Source: Bacillus sp. V59.32b (GTDB lineage: Bacteria > Bacillota > Bacilli > Bacillales > DSM-1321). From it: a DNA stretch of 64,000 nt. The stretch spans positions 62,001 to 126,000 of the forward strand of contig NZ_QVTC01000007.1 in assembly GCF_003429085.1 (NCBI RefSeq). The letters are read 5' to 3'. Both the position numbers and the translations under genes were made by a program. Shown here piece after piece: positions 42,201-51,217 of this stretch. The notes beneath the pieces are model-generated. The model worked only from the letters and a program-made list of their open reading frames with translations, was not told where the DNA came from and ran no database searches. Positions within the stretch are counted from its first letter, which is position 1. The number at the start of each line of letters is the position of its first letter.

Positions 42201-43805
42201 GGACGGGGAAAAAGAACTTTCCGAGACAGAGTTGGAGGCCATTGAAAAGCTGGACGGAACATACACGACAACCAGTTCCACCGAACAATTTCCGTATCAG
42301 CGTTTTGAGATCAAGCTTGATGCCGCTGTAAAAGATTCAGACCAAATCGAGTTGAAATGGAACGGAAAATCCCTTCCCGGGCGAAAAGTCACCATGTATG
42401 CCTGGAACCATGCGGAAGGAAAATGGATTGCTGTGGATTCAAAAGTAGCCGCTAAGGAAGATTTCCAATTAAAAGGCACCGTGTCAGGACCAGCATTTGT
42501 TAAAGACCGTGCTGTCCAGGTGATCGTTCAGGATAAATAGCCGTTTCAAATAATTACGTTTATTCATTCGTTTGGATGTCCGACACGCAGTATTATTCTG
42601 AAAGCTATCCGCACATCTATCAGAAAATGACAGACTGGGTCAGTGCGAACAAAACTAAAAGTAACATTAAGTATGTGTTCCATACCGGCGACCTTGTCAA
42701 TATCGCCGAAGACCCGAAGCAATGGAGCTACGCCGACGAATATATGAAGACACTTGAAAACGCAAAGGTCCCTTATGGTGTACTGGCCGGAAATCATGAT
42801 GTTGGCCATAAAACCGGAGACTATACGGAATATTATAAGTATTTTGGTGAGAATCGCTTTAAAGATCAAAACCATTATGGCGAATCCTACAAAAATAACC
42901 GCGGACATTACGATCTGGTTTCTGCTAATGGAAATGACTACATTATGCTCTATATGGGCTGGGGTGTAAATGATGAGGATATCGCCTGGATGAATGAAGT
43001 TCTCGCAAAGCATCCGGATCGAATGGCGATCCTTGCGTTCCACGAGTATATGCTTGTGTCCGGAAACCGCAGCCCGGTCGGAAATAAGGTTTTTGAAGAA
43101 GTGGTTGTTCCAAATAAAAATGTCATCGCAACACTGAGCGGACATTATCATGACAGCGAAACCTTAATCAGTGATGTTGATGATAACGGAGATGGAACAC
43201 CTGACAGAAAAGTATATCAAATGCTTGCCGACTATCAAGGCGGACCTGAAGGCGGGCAAGGATTTATGAGATTGCTACAAGTAAATCCGTCAGAAAATAG
43301 GATTTATGTGAAAACATATTCACCATATCTGGATAAGTATAATTTTTATGACCCAACCGTATATCCCGGTAAAGATGAATTTGTAATCGAGCTTGGAGAT
43401 CTGCAGCCAAAAGAAAAACAAGTAGCCACAGACTATTTTGAAGCAGCCGTGTTCACAGATAAAGAGATCGGCACAGTGAAAAATATAGGCAGCGGGAAGG
43501 TTGCCACTGTTAAATGGAAGCATCTCGATAAAGCCAATTCCTACGCTTGGTATGTCAAAGCAACTGATTCCTACAAAGGAAAAGCGGTGTCAGATATTTG
43601 GCAGTTTACAATGAAAGGGAAGGCGAAAGGGAAAGAAGAAGAACGAGAAGAGGAAAGAGAACAAGAATCAGAAGAAAAGAGGGATAGTGAAAAAGAAAAA
43701 GATAGAGAAAGAGAAACCGAGAAAAAAGAAAAAGACAGAGGAAAGGGAACAGAAGCAAGTGATAAAGAGGTCGAGATAGATAATAAGGAAAAGGCAGCTA
43801 AATAA
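39253..43805 (+). pseudogene. Secreted lamin-tail-domain metallophosphoesterase, single-base frameshift
   Basis: Two frames make one gene of about 1517 residues. The first (39253-42540) has a signal peptide, a lamin-tail domain near 36-140, a second near 325-460 (LLVTEIVPDSTN), and several Ig/fibronectin-like modules (near 215, 510, 820 and 916). It ends at QDK-stop. The second, open from about 42543 to 43805, is a calcineurin-like phosphoesterase: WMSDTQYY, FHTGDLVN, LAGNHDVG, LAFHEY and LSGHYHD supply all metal ligands. One extra A in AAA (42535-42537) would fuse them through DKIAVSNNYVYSF. The C terminus is a highly charged Lys/Glu/Arg tail without LPXTG. PhoP-box repeats upstream suggest a role in scavenging phosphate from phosphodiesters or nucleic acid. 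Confidence 0.85.
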
Positions 43806-43815
43806 GAATCAGCGA

Positions 43816-43850
43816 GAGGCACCTTCCAATAACCGGAAGGTGCCTTACTT
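43816..43850. terminator. Bidirectional terminator
   Basis: Stem AGGCACCTTCC / GGAAGGTGCCT between convergent genes; it overlaps the last codons of the small minus-strand gene. Confidence 0.8.
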
Positions 43851-44009
43851 TAAATGCTTAGTATAATCTTGCCTATATACGTTGCCTTTTATTTTTCTGA
43901 ACAGTTGTACTCCTAACAAAACAGCCGTACATGACGCCCCGATGATTAAAAGGCCAACATAAAAAAGCAATAGAAAAGCGGCCAGGTAAGTGAAGATGAG
44001 TGCTTCCAT
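43845..44009 (-). CDS. Small membrane protein
   Basis: A 54-residue protein. Residues 2-30 (EALIFTYLAAFLLLFYVGLL, IIGASCTAV) form one long or two short membrane helices, followed by a basic tail (FRKIKGNVYRQDYTKHLK). AAAAGGTG lies about 8 bases before the ATG at 44009. I do not recognise it. Confidence 0.5.
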   Translation of the reverse strand: MEALIFTYLAAFLLLFYVGLLIIGASCTAVLLGVQLFRKIKGNVYRQDYTKHLK

Positions 44010-44229
44010 ATAATTCACACCTTTTAGTCTAAGATATGAATAGTGGACGAAATATGGGAGCGTTTTTAGCGAAAATGTATGCGTAGTTGTTAAAATGTGC
44101 GCGGAAGTTAGGAAAGAGCTAAACTTGAAAATCAATTTTTCTTTCGCATCTGATTTGAACGTCCGTTTTGTTCGGCTATCATTATCTTTAAAATGTTGTT
44201 AAACTATGGTTAGTAAGTGGGGGGTTGTA

Positions 44230-44613
44230 ATGAGTTCCATTAAACCTGATCCTAAGAAAGTAACATATGCTGAATATTTAACATGGCCTGACGAACCGCG
44301 CTATGAAGTTATTGACGGCATTCCTCATAAGCAATCTGTACCATCCCGGAAACACCAACGAATTCACCCAGCTAACAGGAGAACTGTATATCCTTCTACG
44401 TGGCACAAAGACCGCATTGAAAAACTGAACGTATACCAAAAACATGGAGTAAAAGAGTATTTATTAATCTACCCCAATGAAAGAGTAGTCGAGCAATATA
44501 TCCTCACAGAAGAGGACGTATATGGGACACCCTTTATATACAAAGAAGAAGATGTTCTCCGTTCGTTTGTTCTTCAAGGATTTGAAGTGGCCATGATTGA
44601 TATATTTTCATAA
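44230..44613 (+). pseudogene. Uma2-family endonuclease-like protein, internally deleted
   Basis: The start (SSIKPDPKKVTYAEYLTWPD, EPRYEVIDGIP) and end (PSTWHKDRIEKLNVYQKHGV, KEYLLIYPNERVVEQYIL) are those of the Uma2/DUF820 family, normally about 190 residues. Between them the sequence is garbled (PHKQSVPSRKHQRIHPANRR) and some 60 residues, including the conserved PD-(D/E)xK-like core (V-PDL and E-I-S), are lost. ATG 44230 follows GTGGGGGG. A 127-residue product could be made but should be inactive. Confidence 0.72.
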
Positions 44614-44878
44614 GGGTCCATTTACTTGGCTGATTTTCTTGTGGTTTTAGACTTAAAATTCATCTTCTAGTGTGAATGACATGAAAAAGGGTACACTCTT
44701 CGGAAATTCTTGGAAAGAATGCTTCTTGGAGGAGAACTATGCCAATCCTAAGACCTTAGTCTGTTAATTTGGTTAAAAAGGTGAATGTACTGTCATAGCC
44801 ATTTGGTTATAACATGGATTTTTAACAATTATTTAAAACTGTCTGCTTCGGCTTGAAATACAAAAAGGATGATTTTAC

Positions 44879-46102
44879 TTGATAACAAAAAATAAAATAA
44901 CTCAAACCCATGCTTCTTCCAATCTCGCAGTCTCTGTGCTGATTCTAGGCATCATATTCGCAGCAGCCAACCTCAGAGCCCCTCTAACAAGTGTTGGACC
45001 GATTGTCGATTCGATTAAGACGGAATTGAACATTTCCAATGGATCAGCAGGTATGTTAACAACCATCCCGCTGCTGGCATTTGCGGCCGTTTCACCACTC
45101 GCTCCTAAAATCGCCCGCCGTTTTGGGACAGAGTACACACTCTTTGGAGCGATGATTGTATTGGCGGCAGGGATAGCTCTCCGTTATGTTCCCTCTATTG
45201 AAACATTATTTCTAGGCACTGGCTTGCTCGGTATAGCAATTGCCATCTGCAATGTACTTCTGCCCGGATTAGTTAAACGAGAATTTCCGAATAAAGTCGG
45301 TCTTATGACGGGTACATACTCCCTTTCTATGAATCTATGGGCAGCAATAGCCTCAGGGGTTAGTATTCCCATCTCTCAGGGCTTCGGCCAAGGCTGGCGT
45401 TCTTCGCTTGTATGCTGGATTCTACTTTCCCTCGTTTCCCTAGTATTATGGCTGCCACAGCTGCGTTCAGCTAATAAGCCAACGAGTTCTCAGAAAAAGG
45501 GCGGCTCTGTATGGCAATCCGGCCTCGCCTGGAAAGTTGCTTTGTTTATGGGGCTGCAATCCACAGTCTTTTATACTGTCATAACCTGGTTTCCTTCCAT
45601 GCTTCATGAACAAGGATTAAGCCATTCGACAGCAGGCTGGCTTTTGTCATTGGCCCAGTTTGTAAGCCTTCCAGCTTCCTTCTTAATCCCAATTTGGGCA
45701 GGGCGTCTTGCTAACCAACGGGGCCTCGTAGGGTTCATTGTGCTTTGTTTGCTTCTTACCTATGCAGGGCTGTTGAGCGGGAGTCCAACATTTGCCCCAT
45801 TTTGCGCAGTGCTCGTTGGAATTGCCTTAGGGGCAGCCTTCAGTTTGGCCACGATGTTTTTTGTTTTGCGGACACAAAACGCTCATCAAGCAGCAGAGTT
45901 ATCGGGAATGGCCCAATCGATTGGATATTTATTGGCCGCGGTTGGACCGGCACTTTTTGGCCTTATTCACGACTTCACTCATAGTTGGACGATTCCTATC
46001 ATTATTCTTTGCGTAGCAGCGATTTTACTATTTATTGTTGGAATGGAAGCCGGAAGCAGGAAATTTGTAACCATTTCGGAGAATAGAAAAAAGGAAATAT
46101 AA
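44879..46102 (+). CDS. MFS transporter, CynX/NimT family
   Basis: A 407-residue transporter beginning with TTG behind AAAGGATG (7 bases). It has 12 helices and the CynX/NimT landmarks: ANLRAPLTSVGPIVDSIK in loop 1, PLAPKIARRFGTEYTLF for loop 2-3, NVLLPGLVKREFPNKVGLMT and TWFPSMLHEQGLSHSTAGWL. Members transport cyanate, 2-nitroimidazole or related small compounds out of or into the cell. No catabolic gene adjoins to hint at the substrate. Confidence 0.88.
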   Translation: MITKNKITQTHASSNLAVSVLILGIIFAAANLRAPLTSVGPIVDSIKTELNISNGSAGMLTTIPLLAFAAVSPLAPKIARRFGTEYTLFGAMIVLAAGIALRYVPSIETLFLGTGLLGIAIAICNVLLPGLVKREFPNKVGLMTGTYSLSMNLWAAIASGVSIPISQGFGQGWRSSLVCWILLSLVSLVLWLPQLRSANKPTSSQKKGGSVWQSGLAWKVALFMGLQSTVFYTVITWFPSMLHEQGLSHSTAGWLLSLAQFVSLPASFLIPIWAGRLANQRGLVGFIVLCLLLTYAGLLSGSPTFAPFCAVLVGIALGAAFSLATMFFVLRTQNAHQAAELSGMAQSIGYLLAAVGPALFGLIHDFTHSWTIPIIILCVAAILLFIVGMEAGSRKFVTISENRKKEI

Positions 46103-46184
46103 ATGTACAAGAAGACTCTTTTTTTGGTATATCATTGCCAAATGAAAAGAGTGCAACAACTCGATACTGAAGCTCCCCCGACTT

Positions 46185-46216
46185 CAGCTATATTCCTGTA
46201 ACTACGGGAATATAGC
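46185..46216 (+). terminator. Hairpin after the CynX-like gene
   Basis: AGCTATATTCC pairs with GGGAATATAGCT around TGTAACTAC. No T run, so function as a terminator is uncertain; it may be a leader structure of the DUF948 gene 45 bases downstream. Confidence 0.4.
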
Positions 46217-46260
46217 TTGAGGCACGTACATAAAATGAAAGGGAAAGGGAGGGGAAGCTC

Positions 46261-46719
46261 ATGATTATTAAGGTCAGCGTTGCCAGTGCTTCAGTTGCCT
46301 TTGTTTGTTTGGCCGCTAAATTGATTCAGACACTCGGGGAAACCCAACGCACAATTGCTGAAGTGAGAAACAGCGTTACTGGCCTGACAGAGGAATCCCA
46401 ACGGTTGATCCATTCCGCCAGCCAAGTCACTGACGATATCAAAGATAAGATCCACTCATTTGACCCCTTGTTAGAATCGGCCCAGGATGTAGGAGAAGTG
46501 ATCCACAGTGTAACAGATACGGTTAAACGATCTGGTATCATTCCAAATAACGAAGCTGTGTCAAGAGAAAACGGTGCCACTAATCATCATCGAGAAGATG
46601 CAGCGAGTTCTGTGTCCAGTAAGGACCAACCAGCAAGAACATCCAACTTTAAAACCAGTGAAGATGCCCCGGTAATCAGGTCTACACCAAATGGGGGAGT
46701 GAAGATTAGGTTAAATTAA
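46261..46719 (+). CDS. DUF948 family protein (YtxG-like)
   Basis: A 152-residue protein with an N-terminal membrane helix (VSVASASVAFVCLAAKLI) and a long coiled coil (LGETQRTIAEVRNSVTGLTE, SQRLIHSASQVTDDIKDKI) ending in the DUF948 block DPLLESAQDVGEVIHSVT. The C-terminal third is a low-complexity polar extension. DUF948 proteins are stress-associated membrane coiled-coil proteins without known activity. Its paralogue follows at 47008; GGGAGGGGAAGCTC precedes the ATG. Confidence 0.82.
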   Translation: MIIKVSVASASVAFVCLAAKLIQTLGETQRTIAEVRNSVTGLTEESQRLIHSASQVTDDIKDKIHSFDPLLESAQDVGEVIHSVTDTVKRSGIIPNNEAVSRENGATNHHREDAASSVSSKDQPARTSNFKTSEDAPVIRSTPNGGVKIRLN

Positions 46720-47007
46720 CGGCTGCTCTCCACTTCACAGGCAATATTGATGTGTTACCGGAATTTATCCTTAGATACATACGAATGCTGCTTCCCGAGC
46801 GCAAGGGGATATAGGCATTTGTATTTTTTTGGCAGAAATGAAAGTGGAAATGTTCCTCTCTGCATAAGTGCAACTTCGTCTAATCTCCGCCTTACGGCTC
46901 GTCAATCGACGAGTTTTCTTTATTTTCGGATAAATTCGGATTGGAAATATATAAGGAATATCTGCAGTGCTTGTACATAAATTGGTTAAAAAGGAGGAGT
47001 TGTTTTT
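46720..47007. other. Intergenic between DUF948 paralogues
   Basis: No gene is seen. A terminator-like hairpin, CTCGTCAATCGACGAG followed by TTTTCTTTATTTT, lies at 46897-46925 and separates the two transcripts. Confidence 0.6.
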
Positions 47008-47376
47008 ATGCTTATTGAATTCAGTGTTGCTGCCATCGCAATTGCATTTATCTGGCTGGTCATATTTCTTATCGGGTTGCTCCAAAAAGGAATGGTGACA
47101 CTGGGAGAAACCAACAAGACCCTTAGTGAGGTGAGGAACGCGGTCCAGGACCTCACGCAGGAATCCAGGGAGCTGATCCATACAGCCAATCAAATCACGG
47201 TCGATGTGAAGCATAAAATGCGGACTGTGGATCCATTACTGGAATCTGCTCAGGATGTCGGCGAAGTCATTCATAACGTCACAAACTCGGTAAAACAGGC
47301 AGCCAACTTCCGCGGAAACACTATGCCCCCGGATGCAAATAGAACCTCATCCAATCCTAAAAGAAATATACGATAA
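47008..47376 (+). CDS. DUF948 family protein, second paralogue
   Basis: A 122-residue paralogue of the previous protein: N-terminal helix IEFSVAAIAIAFIWLVIFLI, coiled coil TLGETNKTLSEVRNAVQDLT, and DPLLESAQDVGEVIHNVTNS. It lacks the long polar tail. AAAAAGGAGG lies upstream. Tandem duplication is likely, since both share the motif DPLLESAQDVGEVIH exactly. Confidence 0.83.
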   Translation: MLIEFSVAAIAIAFIWLVIFLIGLLQKGMVTLGETNKTLSEVRNAVQDLTQESRELIHTANQITVDVKHKMRTVDPLLESAQDVGEVIHNVTNSVKQAANFRGNTMPPDANRTSSNPKRNIR

Positions 47377-47429
47377 TATTTTATATACGTTTATGAGTCT
47401 ATTTAAAGCCTTATAGCCGGGTTAGTTTC

Positions 47430-47450
47430 AACCTTGCGATAAGGTTTTTA
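47430..47450 (+). terminator. Terminator after the DUF948 pair
   Basis: AACCTT-GCGAT-AAGGTT followed by TTTATTAT. Confidence 0.65.
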
Positions 47451-47556
47451 TTATGCATGTAAGCGAATTTACATACACGGATGAAAGAGGTATGTTACTA
47501 TTTGTTTAAAATCCATTCTAGGATATTAAGTCAAGGTACATGCCGGGGAGCGGATT

Positions 47557-48432
47557 ATGAATCGATATTATTACATATTGCTAGTTATCTTGACTACTTC
47601 GCTTATGGGCTCATCCTTTGCGGTCGGGAAAATAGGGTTAACGTATGTTTCTCCTTTACTGCTTGTCGGCTTGCGGTTTACGATTGCAGGTTTAATCATG
47701 GCAATGCTGGTCATTAAAAAACCGCATCCTAAGTTGCCGTCCGATTGGGGAAGAATCCTTCTTACCGGACTCTTCCAGACAGCTGGAGTAATGGCCTGCA
47801 TTTTTCTGAGTTTAAGAACGATACCGGCTGGAGAATCCTCCATACTGACTTTCAGCAATCCTCTTATTGTTGTTATCCTGGCCAGTCTTTTCCTTGGCTC
47901 TAAATATCAGTTTTCCCATTGGGCGGGTGTTGTGGTTGGATTTGCAGGGGTGTTTCTTACCCTCGGCTTTCATTTACAGCTGAAGGAAGGAACCATGCTT
48001 GGAGTAGGCTCGGCTATTTCGTGGTCGATTGCCACGATTTTGATTAAAAAGTGGGGCAGCCGATTTAATATATGGGTGCTGACTGCTTATCAGATGCTGT
48101 TCGGTGGACTGGTTTTATTGATGCTGGGACTAACCGTTGAAACCCCTAAGCTGATCATAAACCCGACTTCCGTTTTTATTATTTTGTGGCTCGCCATTAT
48201 GGCTTCGATTATCCAGTTTGCGATATGGTTCTACTTGCTGAATGAAGGCGATGCAGGCAAAACGAGTGCATTTATCTTTCTGGCTCCTTTTTTCGGAGTT
48301 CTTTCTGGGTGGGTATTGTTAGGCGAAGTAATACAATGGTATGTCTATCTGGGAGGCTTACTGATTTTCCTTGGAATCTTTCTTGTGAACTGGACTTTTT
48401 CAAAAAAAGAGCAAGGCAGGAATCTTACATAA
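47557..48432 (+). CDS. EamA-family (DMT) permease
   Basis: A 291-residue ten-helix transporter of two EamA repeats: LTTSLMGSSFAVGKIGLTYV in the first and SAISWSIATILIKKWGSRFN in the second, and the usual short C-terminal basic tail (FSKKEQGRNLT). It probably exports amino acids or other metabolites. GGGGAG precedes the ATG. A second EamA gene lies at 51218 but is only distantly similar. Confidence 0.87.
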   Translation: MNRYYYILLVILTTSLMGSSFAVGKIGLTYVSPLLLVGLRFTIAGLIMAMLVIKKPHPKLPSDWGRILLTGLFQTAGVMACIFLSLRTIPAGESSILTFSNPLIVVILASLFLGSKYQFSHWAGVVVGFAGVFLTLGFHLQLKEGTMLGVGSAISWSIATILIKKWGSRFNIWVLTAYQMLFGGLVLLMLGLTVETPKLIINPTSVFIILWLAIMASIIQFAIWFYLLNEGDAGKTSAFIFLAPFFGVLSGWVLLGEVIQWYVYLGGLLIFLGIFLVNWTFSKKEQGRNLT

Positions 48433-48579
48433 AAAGATATGGATTAAGAATCGTGTTACATGAAAAGAAATTCCTTAATTTTTCTCAAGTGCTAAATTTG
48501 TTTCGTAGTCTTTTGGAAGCAGATAAGAAATTATGTGAAAACTTTCAAAAACGGGAAGGAATGGAATGGGCATAAAGAG

Positions 48580-48621
48580 AAAGTAATATTAAGGAAATTT
48601 AAAGTAATAATAAGGAAATTT
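48580..48621 (+). repeat. 21-base tandem duplication
   Basis: Two adjacent 21-base units, AAAGTAATATTAAGGAAATTT and the same with one A for T, occur in the intergenic region downstream of the EamA gene. Slippage-type duplication; no function visible. Confidence 0.8.
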
Positions 48622-48689
48622 TTATTTACAAGATATATATGGATAATGTACTATAAATGAACAAACATAAATCTCCAATTTAATGATGG

Positions 48690-48765
48690 GTGGAAACAAG
48701 CTAGGCAATAGAACTAGATGTAAGCCAAAAAGCATGGTCAAAGACCTTCTTTTTGGCTTGTTTTA
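48690..48765 (+). promoter_or_regulatory. Repeated element with terminator, copy 1 (candidate cis-acting RNA)
   Basis: AAGCTAGGCAATAGAACTAG (48698-48717) is followed by ATGTAAGCC and a terminator, AAGCCAAAAAG / CTTTTTGGCTT then GTTTT. The 35-base core recurs almost unchanged at 49607. CTAG-N9-CTAG could form a small hairpin upstream of the terminator. It is 130 bases upstream of the DUF2294 gene. It could be an attenuator, or just the duplicated 3' end of a DUF2294 gene. Confidence 0.5.
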
Positions 48766-48897
48766 GTGGATAAAAAAACTGAAAATATTTTGGATTTTAT
48801 TCTTTATAAGCATTAAGTATTCATCTTATACTAATCTAAAGAACTAGAAAATGGATGAAATGATCAAATAGTAGACATATGCCAAAGGACGAATTAT

Positions 48898-49605
48898 ATG
48901 AATGTATTGGAAAGAGATCGTGAAAAAGAATTGGGCAGTTATATCGGAAGGCTGCTTCGGGAAAATTTCGGAAGGGGCCCGGAATCGGTATTTGCAAGTA
49001 TTAATAAGCCATTTATCACTGTTTATATTACAAACTTCTTATCCCCGATGGAAAAAGCGTTAGTCAATCAGGAACAGAGCATCTATGTTGAAAAAACCAG
49101 GGACATGTTAATGGAAACATTAATTGAAGAAATTAAAGCATACATAAAAATACATATTGGGATGGATATTGAGGAATTTTATTACGATTGGAATTTGGAT
49201 TCGCCTTCTGGCATGTTTGTGGCCATAAGTGCGGAAAACAATCAATCTATTATAGATTCCTACGAGAATCAAGATGAAATTCATAATGAGATTGCTCGAG
49301 TAAGTAAAGAGGCTGAAAAACAGCCGGATACTATTTATTCGTACTTCATTAATTCCCGTACATTACTTATCATCCGGACCGGCTTCCTTGTTAACATTGA
49401 GAAGGAATTAATTAAACTCGGCTTTCAGGATACCTTGAGAGTCACGAAACGAAATCTTGAGAAAAGACTTATTCACGAACATCGCTACAATTTCGAAACG
49501 TATTTGGATGCACAGTTAACGGATTTTTTTGTTGACTGGGACTTTGAAAGAGATCGAAGCAGCATCATCTTTATTTTAAAGCCAAATAAAAAATCAGGGC
49601 GGTAA
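48898..49605 (+). CDS. DUF2294-family protein, tandem domain
   Basis: A 235-residue protein made of two DUF2294 (YbcI-type) modules. The first (8-115) has ELGSYIGRLLRENFGRGPES, then ITNFLSPMEKALV and VEKTRDMLMETLIEE; the second (130-230) repeats the plan with SYFINSRTLLIIRTGFLVNI, EKELIKLGF and FFVDWDFERDRSSIIFIL. The function of DUF2294 is not established. The gene is bracketed by two copies of a terminator-linked element and followed by an RsbT-like kinase gene. Confidence 0.8.
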   Translation: MNVLERDREKELGSYIGRLLRENFGRGPESVFASINKPFITVYITNFLSPMEKALVNQEQSIYVEKTRDMLMETLIEEIKAYIKIHIGMDIEEFYYDWNLDSPSGMFVAISAENNQSIIDSYENQDEIHNEIARVSKEAEKQPDTIYSYFINSRTLLIIRTGFLVNIEKELIKLGFQDTLRVTKRNLEKRLIHEHRYNFETYLDAQLTDFFVDWDFERDRSSIIFILKPNKKSGR

Positions 49606-49675
49606 TAAGCTAGGCAAAAGAACTAGATGTAAGCCAAAAAGAAGAGTAATCCATCTTCTTTTTGGCTTTTTTATT
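49603..49675 (+). promoter_or_regulatory. Repeated element with terminator, copy 2 (candidate cis-acting RNA)
   Basis: Begins at the DUF2294 stop codon: AAGCTAGGCAAAAGAACTAG, ATGTAAGCC and the hairpin AAGCCAAAAAGAAG / CTTCTTTTTGGCTT with a T run. It surely terminates the DUF2294 transcript, and it precedes the RsbT-like gene by 135 bases. The conserved part before the terminator stem (about 25 bases) is more than a terminator needs. Confidence 0.6.
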
Positions 49676-49809
49676 GGTAGGGGATAAGATTCGGCAGATT
49701 ACCTAAACCGAAAAACTATGTGAATTGACAGTATGGCGACTGCAAATATGAGCGCGAGAAATAAAAAAATTGGCCTGTATGGTACTCGCCAATTAGTAAG
49801 GAGATTTGA

Positions 49810-50250
49810 ATGGCGCATAGAATAATAGTCGATATTCATAAAAATGAAGATATAGCAGAGGCAAGACGAAAAGGCAGAGAATTATCAAAATCACTTCGTT
49901 TTGGAAATGTAAATCAGGTTAGAATCATTACTGCCATTTCTGAACTGGCGCGAAATATAGTTTTGTATGCAGATTATGGACAGATTTCTATAGAACAAAT
50001 GTTAGTAGAGCATACGGTGGGCATAAAGGTAATCGCCAAAGATAGTGGCTGGGGAATAGAGGATGTAGCAAAAGTGATGAAGGATGGATATTCAACCTCT
50101 AGCGGTCTCGGTTTCGGTCTTCCCGGTGTTAGAAGGTTAATGGATGAATTCAAAATCGAATCCAGAGTTGGAAAAGGAACAGAAGTTACCGTAATTAAAT
50201 GGAGGGAAGATGTGCGCTTTAAAAGCAGTGATAGAGGGACAGTAATCTGA
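49810..50250 (+). CDS. RsbT-like serine/threonine kinase (GHKL ATPase)
   Basis: A 146-residue GHKL-type kinase very close in layout to RsbT of the sigma-B stressosome: ITAISELARNIVLYADYGQI (N box), AKDSGWGIEDVAKVMKDGYS (G1) and SSGLGFGLPGVRRLMDEF (G2). RsbT phosphorylates stressosome STAS proteins and then activates the phosphatase RsbU. This copy stands alone, not in an rsbRST operon, so it may be a paralogue acting on another STAS protein. An RsbR paralogue is encoded at 63146. Confidence 0.85.
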   Translation: MAHRIIVDIHKNEDIAEARRKGRELSKSLRFGNVNQVRIITAISELARNIVLYADYGQISIEQMLVEHTVGIKVIAKDSGWGIEDVAKVMKDGYSTSSGLGFGLPGVRRLMDEFKIESRVGKGTEVTVIKWREDVRFKSSDRGTVI

Positions 50251-50651
50251 ATCGATGAAATGAAAGATGAAAAAAAGAGTATTAACCTCTTTCCTTAAGG
50301 ACTTTCTTTCTGTTTTTCTCACATTAATAATCCTTTAACTTCCTCTCCATTTTTCCTACATGTTTTTTAGCAGTAAGCTCATAGGTTGGATATAACGTTT
50401 CAATGCTTGGCAGACATCTTATCTCGACCATTATTTAAGTTGATTTTCATTTCTTGGATGCAATTAAACATTGAAGTGATGCTGAAACTGCAAGCAAAAT
50501 GATAGTTGAATAAATTTCTTTGTATGAATCATAAAATATTTATAAAAGCCTAAGAACTATGATAATTAAAGGTTTAGTTTAACAAAAGTAATCGATAAGT
50601 CGAGTTGGTGTTTAGTATATGGTAAATGAGTTGGGCAAATAGGGGGCTGCT
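50251..50651. other. Intergenic, no gene seen
   Basis: 400 bases without a plausible frame. Near 50275-50297 a short imperfect hairpin AAAGAGTATTAACCTCTTT could end the RsbT-like transcript. Confidence 0.5.
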
Positions 50652-50977
50652 ATGAAAAGTCTCATTAGATTCTTATTATCAATTGCATTATTGGCTGGGA
50701 TAAACTTGGCTATTACCTATGTTCTTAATGTTACATTTATTGATTTTTCCATTCCAGTTGGAATTTTAGGTAACCTCCTAACAGCTTCCAGGGTGATTTC
50801 TCAAGATTTGTAAGTAACAGTATAAGAATGGACACACAAGCTACAACAGGTATGAAGATTGATGCAGAAACTAAGAAAAGACCAGAAAAATGTTCTGTCT
50901 TTCTGTATACCTCAGTTTTTTACACTATTATTGCATTCATCTTAACGTTATTTTACTACAAAAAATATCTTATCTAA
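50652..50977 (+). pseudogene. Two-helix membrane protein (DUF3899-like), single-base frameshift
   Basis: From ATG 50652 the first frame gives KSLIRFLLSIALLAGINLAI and FSIPVGILGNLLTA. At the TT at 50786 one base is missing: adding it gives FQGDFSRFVSNSIRMDTQAT, then KIDAETKKRPEKC and a second helix, SVFLYTSVFYTIIAFILTLF, ending at 50977. The restored protein has 108 residues and the plan of DUF3899: helix, R/G-D-F-S loop, polar linker, helix. A terminator follows. The function is unknown. Confidence 0.65.
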
Positions 50978-50988
50978 TAGATTTGATA

Positions 50989-51022
50989 GAAGACCTTCAA
51001 TTTTGAAGGTCTTCTTTTCTTT
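50989..51022 (+). terminator. Terminator of the DUF3899-like gene
   Basis: Perfect 12-base stem GAAGACCTTCAA / TTGAAGGTCTTC followed by TTTTCTTTTC. Confidence 0.88.
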
Positions 51023-51217
51023 TCGGGACAGAGACAACATTGTGTTGCCGCCGTGGCAATCATGGTCCTACTACTAATGGTTATCCTGTGCTAATTGTAC
51101 TAAGAGTAGGTCGATAAGTGCTTAGCGGTATCAGAGTCAATGTATTAAAAAGCAAGATTTCGAATGAAATCCAAATCAAACTTTGACATAATAAGAATAG
51201 AAAGAAGGGAATAAATC

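Larger units (their letters stand above)
48433..48897. other. Intergenic region with repeat and structured element
   Basis: Contains the 21-base tandem duplication (48580-48621) and the first copy of a conserved element with terminator (48690-48765). The rest is AT-rich with no gene. The DUF2294 start has no strong ribosome site (only AAAGGACG at about 48885). Confidence 0.6.

Noticed and set aside
46747-46980. 77-codon gene between DUF948 paralogues
   Set aside because: The frame has no ribosome site, runs through a terminator-like hairpin and its product has no protein-like pattern.
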